DNA of 6,200 nucleotides, taken from Alphaproteobacteria bacterium. GTDB taxonomy: Bacteria; Pseudomonadota; Alphaproteobacteria; Rhizobiales; Xanthobacteraceae. Numbering within the stretch: the first letter of the stretch is position 1; the number at the start of each line of letters is the position of its first letter. Under the pieces are notes generated by a model, which made no database searches, was not told where the DNA came from, and saw only the letters and a list, made by a program, of their open reading frames with translations. Of the stretch, positions 1-5,295 are shown piece by piece. The stretch covers positions 1 through 6,200 of the forward strand of contig VAZL01000022.1 of NCBI GenBank assembly GCA_005883445.1, given 5' to 3'. The position numbers and the translations under genes were made by a program.

Positions 1-858
1 CCAGGTTGCAAATGGTCCCAGCGGCAGGAGCTCGGTGACGAGCGCCGGGCTCGTTTCGCTCGTGCCCATCCTTCTCACGTCGACGATCATTCCGACCCTG
101 ATGCCGTGCAGGTCATCTTCCCGCACGTTGAAGGACAGCCATTGCTTTCCAGCTTGCTCGATTGCCAGCACCGGCTGGCCGGCGCGGATGTTCTCGCCGA
201 CCTCGGCCACTATCACGCTGACCACGCCGTCGGCGGGCGCGCGCAGAATGGTTTTATCCAGGCGGCGCTCGAGAACGGCGAGGGCGGCCGCCGCGGCCGC
301 CACCTGCGTGTCGGCGATGGCGCGCTCCTCTTTGGTCGGGCCGGCCGTAGCCGCGGCATGATTGGCCTGCGCCTCGGCGACGTCCGCGCTCGCGCTCGCG
401 ACGTCGTTCGTGGTCTGATCGAGCGTTTGCTGCGTGGCGGTATCGCTGCGGGCGAGATAGGTGGTACGATCGAGCTGTGATTGTGCATAGGTGAGCCGAG
501 ATTTTGCCTTGTCGATCTCGGACGCAAGCCCGGCGATCTCCTCGTCGCGGACGCCGGCATAGACGTGGTCGCGGGAGGCGGATGCGGCGGCAAGGGCGGC
601 CCGCGCCTGCGCCACCGATGCGGTCAGCTCCAGCGCAGAGAGCTCGGCGACGACGTCGCCGGCATGGACGCGGTCGCCCTTCCGGACCTTGATGGCGGCG
701 AGCTGACCGCCGACCTCGGGTGCGACGCGGATCTCGGTCGCGCGCACGATCCCGACGATGGGTGAGGCGTCGGCGCGGTGCCACAGAACATATCCGCCGA
801 CGCCCGCGGCGACCACGATGAGGCCGAGCGCGATGCCGACCGCCGCGCGGCTAGCCAT
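1..858 (-). CDS. HlyD-family periplasmic adaptor (membrane fusion protein), second copy, C-terminus cut by window edge
   Basis: The frame is open for 286 codons from the ATG at 858 to the window edge; only the end of the beta-barrel region and the stop are missing. Residues 7-25 form one N-terminal membrane anchor (hydrophobic, then a short WHRAD boundary). Residues 33-73 are the first half of the biotinyl-lipoyl domain (VAPEVGGQLAAIKVRKGD). Residues 75-205 form a long Ala/Gln/Asp-rich coiled-coil hairpin, and 210-240 the second lipoyl half (ILRAPADGVV). The barrel begins near 240 (WLSFNVREDDL). The hairpin turn has R131, L135 and T142 at the spacing of the TolC-docking R-L-S motif. The family bridges an inner-membrane exporter to an outer-membrane channel through the periplasm. 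The ATG overlaps the end of the fused permease gene by 8 bases and has a good ribosome site, so the two are probably one operon. The gene aligns with the adaptor at 3172-4224 through hairpin and barrel, so the two are paralogues. The family call is firm; the substrate is unknown. Confidence 0.93.
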   Translation of the reverse strand, partial: MASRAAVGIALGLIVVAAGVGGYVLWHRADASPIVGIVRATEIRVAPEVGGQLAAIKVRKGDRVHAGDVVAELSALELTASVAQARAALAAASASRDHVYAGVRDEEIAGLASEIDKAKSRLTYAQSQLDRTTYLARSDTATQQTLDQTTNDVASASADVAEAQANHAAATAGPTKEERAIADTQVAAAAAALAVLERRLDKTILRAPADGVVSVIVAEVGENIRAGQPVLAIEQAGKQWLSFNVREDDLHGIRVGMIVDVRRMGTSETSPALVTELLPLGPFATW

Positions 859-3175
859 GCGCTCGCCTCCGCTTCATAAGCGCCGCGGAAATCACCGCGA
901 GCGCGAAATAGACGATAGTCAGGCACCACAGGCCGCGCCAGTCGTGCACCACCTCCCCAAGGCTTGCGCCGAGTTGGCCGATACGGACGATGCCGTCGAT
1001 CGCGAAATCCGAAGGGAATATGTAACCAGCAGCAGGCACCGGTGTTGGGATTGCTTCGCGCGGCCAGGAAAAGCCCGTCACGAAAAGCTGCGGAAGGCTC
1101 GTGCCGAGAAAGATGAGCGTCGGGGTTTCCGGTTGTCTGAACCAGGCGCCCGCCGCTTGTCCCATGAAACTGGTCGCGAGCGTGAACAACGACGCGAGCG
1201 CGAAGAGTTGCACCGGATGGCCCAGCGTGGAAAAGCCGTAGAAGCGCGGCAGCACGATGAAGTAGAGCGCGAGCGCGGGTAAATAGATCGTCAGATGTGC
1301 GATGCCGCGGCCGAGCACGCTGGCGAATGCTCCGCCGGTAATCTGCGGCAATGCGACGACCGTGAGCATCGACGCGCCGATCAGCAGCATCTGCTGCAGG
1401 ATCAGCACGAAGGCCGCCGGCACGATGTAGCTGGCGTACCCGCCGACCGGGTTGAAGATTGGCTGCAATAGGATCTCGGCCGGGCTCGCCGACGCGAGCG
1501 CCGCCTTGACCAGGCTGCCGTCGGTGCGCGCGCCGCGGGCAGCAAGTTCGGAAGATAGCGTATCGATGGCGACGGCGATGCCGCTGGCCATCGATCTGAA
1601 GATGAACAAATAGGTGGCGTCGGCAAAGATCGGAACGTGGACGGTGGTGCCTTTGAGCACGTCGCGCTCCGTCCCCGGTGGAATCTCGACCACGGCGAAG
1701 GCATCGCCGCGGTCGAGCGCCTTGCGCCCTTCGGCGACCGTCGCGGCTTGCACGGCCACCCTGACCGCGCCGCTCGCATCCAGGGTCTGCACGATATTGC
1801 GGCTGAGTTCGCTCAGGTCGTTGTCGACGACCGCGATCGGGATCTTGCGCAGGATCTGATTGAGATACGGCTGCGGGTAATAGAGGCCGTAGACGAGCGG
1901 CCCCACCACCAGCAGCATAAAGGCTCCGCGGATCGCGAGCACGCGCCGCCACTCGCCAACAAAGGCTCCACCAACGCCGCGCGTCGGCGCGGGAGCTGCT
2001 GCCGGCTCCGCTTCCCGCGGCGTACGGGGCGTGCTTGCTGCGATCGCACGCAGGCGCAGGAACGCGAGCAGCGTGTAGATCGCGGCGAGCGCCGCCAGCA
2101 CGGCGAAGGGCCGCGCGGATTCATAGAGCGGCAACCCGCGCGCCGCCTGCCCGAGCAGCACGGCCATGTACCAGCGCAGCGGCAAAATGGCGCCCCAGGA
2201 CAGCGCAAACGCGTTCATGCCCAGAATTGGAAATCCGACCCCGGCGTAGCCGAACGCGGGCGAGACGATGAGGCCGGTGAGACCCAGACCGGTCGCAAGA
2301 TCTCGCACCAGAAGCTGCATCAGCGCTCCCAAGGCCAAGTAGCCGATGATCAGCAGCATTGCGGCGATAGCCATCATCGGCGTGTTGCCCTTGAACGAAA
2401 TCCCCAGCAGTCCCTCCAGGATCAGCGGCGTCGACAGCATGATGATGAAGAAGATGGCGAACAGGGGCGCAAGCTTGCCGGCCAGGGCGACGATCGGGTT
2501 GCCGCCCGCGCAGGCGAGCCAGGCGCGCATGCTGCGCTGGCTGAATTCGGAGCCCACCGCGTATCCGGCGGCGAGCGCGATCACCACATGCAGGACCATC
2601 GGCAATAGCGTGCGCAGCAGGAACTGTGCGTAGTTCCGCGCCGGATTGACCAGCACGATCGTCTCGGCGACGAGCGATCCGGTCGAGGGCGCTTGCGGCG
2701 CCCCGCGGGCCGCGGACGCGGCGTCGCCAACGGCGGCCGCGAGGCTGTCGCTCAGGCCCGACGACGCCACCCCCGCAGCCGTAAGGAATTGCTGGTTATA
2801 GAAAGCGACCACCTGCGGGCGCCGCCCGGCCTTCAGGTCGCGCTCGAAATCGGCCGGAATGTAGACCGCGGCAATGGCATCGCCGCCGCGGATCGCCCGC
2901 GCCGCGGACGCGAGGTCGTCCGCGCGTTCGACGATGCTGAGACTGGGAGACACGGCCACCTGTTCCACGAAGGCGCGCGAGGTGTCCGACCGGTCCGCGT
3001 CGACGACGACCACCCCGAGCCCGCGGATGACCGGATGACTGAACACCCCGGTCAGGACTGCGAAGGCAAATAGCGGCACACCGAAGATCAATATGAGCGC
3101 CAGGCGGTGACGCCGGATCCATCGCCATTCGCGCCTGGCGACCAGCCAGAATCCAGGCTTCGGCGGCGGTCTCAT
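851..3175 (-). CDS. Fused tandem ABC-2-type permease (two modules in one 774-residue chain)
   Basis: This integral inner-membrane protein is two homologous ABC-2 permease modules joined head to tail. Module 1 covers about residues 8-378: a basic start (REWRWIRRHR), TM1 about 26-44, a periplasmic domain about 45-185, then several hydrophobic segments to about 377. A Pro/Ala/Thr-rich linker (about 379-402) leads to module 2 (about 403-768), which repeats the plan: GEWRR, TM at 415-433, periplasmic domain about 434-580, then further TMs. The repeats align in their periplasmic domains: VVVVDADRSDTSR matches IAVVDNDLSELSR, and GGDAIAAVYIPADFERD matches RGDAFAVVEIPPGTERD. Single-module relatives such as YhhJ/YbhR are about 370-380 residues, so this is double length. 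The start codon overlaps the upstream adaptor stop (ATGA, 3175-3172) without a clear ribosome site, which suggests translational coupling. No ATP-binding domain is present in the chain or window. Permease family and duplication are well supported; the exported compound is unknown. Confidence 0.93.
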   Translation of the reverse strand: MRPPPKPGFWLVARREWRWIRRHRLALILIFGVPLFAFAVLTGVFSHPVIRGLGVVVVDADRSDTSRAFVEQVAVSPSLSIVERADDLASAARAIRGGDAIAAVYIPADFERDLKAGRRPQVVAFYNQQFLTAAGVASSGLSDSLAAAVGDAASAARGAPQAPSTGSLVAETIVLVNPARNYAQFLLRTLLPMVLHVVIALAAGYAVGSEFSQRSMRAWLACAGGNPIVALAGKLAPLFAIFFIIMLSTPLILEGLLGISFKGNTPMMAIAAMLLIIGYLALGALMQLLVRDLATGLGLTGLIVSPAFGYAGVGFPILGMNAFALSWGAILPLRWYMAVLLGQAARGLPLYESARPFAVLAALAAIYTLLAFLRLRAIAASTPRTPREAEPAAAPAPTRGVGGAFVGEWRRVLAIRGAFMLLVVGPLVYGLYYPQPYLNQILRKIPIAVVDNDLSELSRNIVQTLDASGAVRVAVQAATVAEGRKALDRGDAFAVVEIPPGTERDVLKGTTVHVPIFADATYLFIFRSMASGIAVAIDTLSSELAARGARTDGSLVKAALASASPAEILLQPIFNPVGGYASYIVPAAFVLILQQMLLIGASMLTVVALPQITGGAFASVLGRGIAHLTIYLPALALYFIVLPRFYGFSTLGHPVQLFALASLFTLATSFMGQAAGAWFRQPETPTLIFLGTSLPQLFVTGFSWPREAIPTPVPAAGYIFPSDFAIDGIVRIGQLGASLGEVVHDWRGLWCLTIVYFALAVISAALMKRRRAHG
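866..870 (-). promoter_or_regulatory. Shine-Dalgarno site of the second HlyD adaptor
   Basis: On the minus strand the sequence reads GGAGG followed by 7 bases and then the ATG at 858. The site lies inside the last codons of the permease gene. It fixes the adaptor start despite the 8-base overlap with the permease stop (ATGGCTAG at 858-851). Confidence 0.75.
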
Positions 3176-4224
3176 TGACGCTGCTGCCAGTCCACGTACG
3201 CGCTCATGCCGGGGCGCAGCTCCGGCACCTTCTCGACCGGATAGGCCCGGATCGAGAACGTCCGCAGATCGAAGTCGCCGGTGGCGCGAGTGGCGCGCCA
3301 GCTCGCATATTCTCCCTTGGTGGCGATTAGCCTTACCTCGACGGTGATACGGCGGTCGGCCAGGGCCGGAATGCGCACGGCGAAGCGCTCGCCGACTTTG
3401 AGAGCCTTGACCAGGTCCTCACGCAGGTCGAAGTGGACCCACAGGTCGTTGAGATCGATCAGCGTCACCAGTGGCACGCCCGGCGAGACGTATTCGCCGG
3501 GCTCCACGTTGCGCTTGTAAACCTGCGAAGGTACCGGCGCGTAAACCACCATCTGGTCGATGATCGACTGCACGGCCGCGATGTCGGCAATCGCCTTCTG
3601 CACGTTGGCGACAGCGATCTCACGTTCCTCTTTGGTGTAGCCGTTGACCGCCTGCTCATAGGCGGATTTGGCCTGATCCACGGCGCGTTGATTTTCGTGC
3701 AGGGAATCAGTCGCCTGGTCGAGCCGCGCCTGTGGGGCATTGCCGTGCTCCGCCAGCTGGCTGATGCGGTCGTAGGTCTTCTGTGCCAGGACGACGCTGG
3801 CCTGCGCCCGCTCGAGCGCCGCCTTGCGCGCCGCGATGACCTCGGCCCGCGTGCCGGCGTTGATGTTGGCGAGCTGCGCTTCGGCGACGATTTTGACGGC
3901 CTGGGCCTGCTCGTGCTTTGCGATCGTCTCGGGGTTATCGATCTTGACCAGCACTGCGCCGGCCGCGACGTTCTGCCCGCGTTCGACCGGGATCTCGCCG
4001 ACCCTCCCGTCGACCCGCGCCGCGATGTCGAACCGGGTCGCATCTACCTCGCCCTGCACCAGCAGGGGTTCGGGCCGCACGAGGTACCAAATCGATAGGC
4101 CTGCGACGGCGGCTATGACCAGGCCGACGATGATGGAAGGAGCACGTGGCCGCGTGTCCATTGCTGGTTTCTTCGCCGGCAGCGACTCGCGCTGCGTCGC
4201 AACGCTCGGAGTCGATTCGTTCAT
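3172..4224 (-). CDS. HlyD-family periplasmic adaptor (membrane fusion protein), first gene of the export cassette
   Basis: The protein has 350 residues from the chosen ATG. Residues 1-29 are a hydrophilic cytoplasmic tail and 30-49 a single membrane anchor (IIVGLVIAAVAGLSIWYLV). Residues 57-97 are the first lipoyl half (IAARVDGRVGEIPVERGQ), about 100-220 an alpha-helical coiled-coil hairpin, 223-256 the second lipoyl half (VYAPVPSQV, NVEPGEYVSPG), and 258-345 the beta-barrel and membrane-proximal part, ending in ELRPGMSAYVDW. The hairpin turn carries R153 and L157 of the TolC-docking pattern, but the Ser position is P164. The family forms the periplasmic bridge between an inner-membrane pump and an outer-membrane channel. 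Length and domain order are normal. The frame also opens upstream with a TTG at 4275 (367 residues) and has an ATG at 4161 (329 residues). I prefer 4224 because GGA lies 6 bases upstream. Its stop overlaps the permease start, so the two are probably cotranscribed. Confidence 0.93.
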   Translation of the reverse strand: MNESTPSVATQRESLPAKKPAMDTRPRAPSIIVGLVIAAVAGLSIWYLVRPEPLLVQGEVDATRFDIAARVDGRVGEIPVERGQNVAAGAVLVKIDNPETIAKHEQAQAVKIVAEAQLANINAGTRAEVIAARKAALERAQASVVLAQKTYDRISQLAEHGNAPQARLDQATDSLHENQRAVDQAKSAYEQAVNGYTKEEREIAVANVQKAIADIAAVQSIIDQMVVYAPVPSQVYKRNVEPGEYVSPGVPLVTLIDLNDLWVHFDLREDLVKALKVGERFAVRIPALADRRITVEVRLIATKGEYASWRATRATGDFDLRTFSIRAYPVEKVPELRPGMSAYVDWQQRQ

Positions 4225-4230
4225 TTCAAA

Positions 4231-4233
4231 TCC
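4231..4233 (-). promoter_or_regulatory. Weak Shine-Dalgarno site supporting the adaptor start at 4224
   Basis: On the minus strand GGA precedes the ATG at 4224 by 6 bases. The alternative TTG at 4275 has only GAAGA directly adjoining it, which is too close to act as a normal site. The ATG at 4161 has only a purine-rich GAAGAAA stretch. The site is short, so the choice of start is favoured rather than proven. Confidence 0.4.
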
Positions 4234-4306
4234 AACCGCGTTGCTCGATACTGCGTTTGCCCGCAAAAGTTCCAATCTTCGAAGTGGATCGTCGGATCGG
4301 CAAAGC

Positions 4307-4335
4307 GTTACATTTCATTTCTCCAGTTGGATATT
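4307..4335 (+). promoter_or_regulatory. Candidate sigma-70-type promoter for the small membrane protein gene
   Basis: GTTACA (4307-4312) and GATATT (4330-4335) are separated by 17 bases, and each matches 4 of 6 positions of the TTGACA and TATAAT consensus. A start of transcription near 4342 would leave a very short leader before the ribosome site at 4347. Matches of this quality occur by chance, so this is a candidate only. Confidence 0.25.
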
Positions 4336-4346
4336 CCCTTGGCACC

Positions 4347-4350
4347 GAGG
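4347..4350 (+). promoter_or_regulatory. Shine-Dalgarno site of the small membrane protein gene
   Basis: GAGG is followed by 7 bases and the ATG at 4358. It selects this ATG over the second in-frame ATG at 4364 and over any start further upstream. The same frame stays open far upstream, but there it runs antisense to the adaptor gene. Confidence 0.6.
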
Positions 4351-4357
4351 CGTGAAA

Positions 4358-4744
4358 ATGGCGATGGATCAAGTCAGAATAAGAAGATCGTTATACGCGG
4401 GCCTCCACCGAACCGTCTTTCGATTCGGCCTCCTGATAGCGGTTGCCTGGCTGTTCGCCCTATTTTCCTACTATCTGTCCATGAAAACGAACGCCGATTG
4501 GTTCACGCGGTCAGGCGCGGTCATGGGTTTGAGCGGAGCGGCGGTCACCTTCAGGCTCGCCCATTTCTACCAGCGTGCCCTCGCGACGGCGCTCAAAGAG
4601 GGCCTCGTATCGGTGCAGAGAGGAATCGAGCTTGGCCTCGAACCGCCCAGACCCCATGTGGTCCTTTCGTACCTCGGTTATTTAACCGGCATCGTCGGTA
4701 CCGGGATCTGGGGCTACGGGGACCTGCTGGTCCGACTGATCTGA
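4358..4744 (+). CDS. Small uncharacterised membrane protein, 128 residues
   Basis: I do not recognise a named family. The protein begins with a short basic stretch (QVRIRRSLYAGLHR). It has a clear hydrophobic segment at about 22-40 ending in FSYYLS, a weaker one at about 52-68 (GAVMGLSGAAVTFRLAHF), a charged amphipathic stretch at about 69-98 (YQRALATALKEG, then ELGLEPPRPH), and a third hydrophobic segment at about 101-119. It ends GYGDLLVRLI. Two or three membrane helices are likely. A C-terminal IWGYGDLL-like ending is, as far as I recall, seen in other small proteobacterial membrane proteins of unknown function. The gene is divergent from the export cassette and convergent with the methyltransferase gene, 43 bases apart, with no clear terminator in that gap. 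The ribosome site, base composition and hydrophobic pattern support a real gene. A role with the exporter is possible but not shown. Confidence 0.8.
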   Translation: MAMDQVRIRRSLYAGLHRTVFRFGLLIAVAWLFALFSYYLSMKTNADWFTRSGAVMGLSGAAVTFRLAHFYQRALATALKEGLVSVQRGIELGLEPPRPHVVLSYLGYLTGIVGTGIWGYGDLLVRLI

Positions 4745-4787
4745 TGTCGTGAACCCGGCACGCCGCGTCCGCTCAGCTCGATCGGCC

Positions 4788-5258
4788 TCACAACAGACCT
4801 GGGATCCAGCGCTTCACCCGCCGCTGATAATCGAGATAAGCCGCTCCGAACATTTCCTGAAGGTGAGTTTCGTCCTCGAGCACACGGCGGTGAAACCAGA
4901 GCGCGCGCGCGGCGAACAGGATCAGCGCAAACCACGAGGCGAACGTCAACGCCAAGCCCAGCATGAAGATCAGGTGCCCGAGATACATCGGGTTGCGCAC
5001 GTAACGGTAAGGCCCGTCCTCCACGATCCGATCCGGCGGCACGCCAAATCCCGGACCGCCGCCGCCTAGTCGATTGCGAAAACGCCCGACCAGCAGATAT
5101 TGCAGATATCCCCAGGCGAGCAGCGCAAAGCCCGCCGGCATGATGACGAGCCGTCCGCGCTGCCACGCGAGTTCGAACGCGACCACCAACAACGGGCAAA
5201 GAATGAATGTTTGCACCGGCGTCCGGCTGAGCCAGCGAAGCAGCCGCGAGCTTCTCAT
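4788..5258 (-). CDS. ICMT/PEMT-type membrane methyltransferase (isoprenylcysteine carboxyl methyltransferase family)
   Basis: This is a 156-residue membrane protein with hydrophobic segments at about 16-31, 38-56 and a helical pair at about 91-122. It has the family signature GPYRYVRNPMY at 82-92, followed after the helical pair by EDETHLQEMFG (128-138), Y141, Y144, R147 and a final RWIPGL. In this superfamily the RHPxY/RNPxY segment and the late Glu-rich segment form the S-adenosylmethionine site, and the active site faces the membrane. Bacterial members are often small like this one, and most have no known acceptor. A Gly-rich loop (GGGGPGFG, 65-72) precedes the motif. The ATG at 5258 is the only reasonable start: no upstream in-frame start exists before the neighbouring gene, and the nearest GGGAG lies 18 bases away, so initiation looks weak or coupled. 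It follows the Bug-type gene on the same strand after 37 bases and may be cotranscribed. The acceptor could be a lipid, isoprenoid or small thiol; nothing here decides. Confidence 0.88.
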   Translation of the reverse strand: MRSSRLLRWLSRTPVQTFILCPLLVVAFELAWQRGRLVIMPAGFALLAWGYLQYLLVGRFRNRLGGGGPGFGVPPDRIVEDGPYRYVRNPMYLGHLIFMLGLALTFASWFALILFAARALWFHRRVLEDETHLQEMFGAAYLDYQRRVKRWIPGLL

Positions 5259-5295
5259 GACGTTGCGGTCGCGTTGCTCCCGACGGCCGGTGCGC

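Larger units (their letters stand above)
4225..4357. promoter_or_regulatory. Divergent intergenic region between the export cassette and the small membrane protein gene
   Basis: These 133 bases lie between the two divergent starts and are richer in A/T than the flanking genes, especially around 4300-4336, so promoters for both directions are expected here. The palindrome CTTCGAAG sits at 4277-4284, with GATC at 4287-4290 and 4295-4298 beside it. No minus-strand promoter for the cassette stands out; the best hexamer pairs match only 3-4 of 6 consensus positions. If the TTG at 4275 were the real adaptor start, the region would shrink to 82 bases. The regulatory role is inferred from gene layout. 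Confidence 0.5.

Noticed and set aside
254..784. Minus-strand open frame within the second adaptor gene
   Set aside because: It is a frame-shifted, Arg-rich shadow. The true frame, starting at 858, is the one that encodes lipoyl, hairpin and barrel features and runs to position 1.
624..1952. A 442-codon minus-strand open frame spanning the permease and second-adaptor junction
   Set aside because: It is in a different frame from both real genes on the same strand, and its Arg/Ala/Pro-rich product has no family features. The two real frames show clear homology throughout.
1637..2608. A 323-codon open frame on the plus strand inside the permease gene
   Set aside because: It is antisense to a well-supported permease frame. 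Its product is a hydrophilic Arg/Gln/His/Asp-rich chain typical of the reverse complement of a high-GC membrane-protein gene, with no recognisable domain.
3433..4098. A 221-codon plus-strand open frame opposite the first adaptor
   Set aside because: It is antisense to a fully featured HlyD gene and has no ribosome site or recognisable domain.
3824..4357. An upstream extension of the small membrane protein frame to 306 residues
   Set aside because: The extra part lies antisense to the adaptor gene and across the intergenic region, and it looks like noise. The GAGG site and membrane-protein character begin at the ATG at 4358.
4745..4787. A terminator hairpin between the convergent small-protein and methyltransferase genes
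   Set aside because: Only a 4-base stem (CGTG and CACG) with a 7-base loop can be drawn and there is no T-run on either strand, which is too weak to call.
5259..5295. Repeat or hairpin in the gap between the Bug-type and methyltransferase genes
   Set aside because: CGTTGC occurs twice 11 bases apart as a direct repeat, but there is no stem and a 6-base repeat is easily chance.
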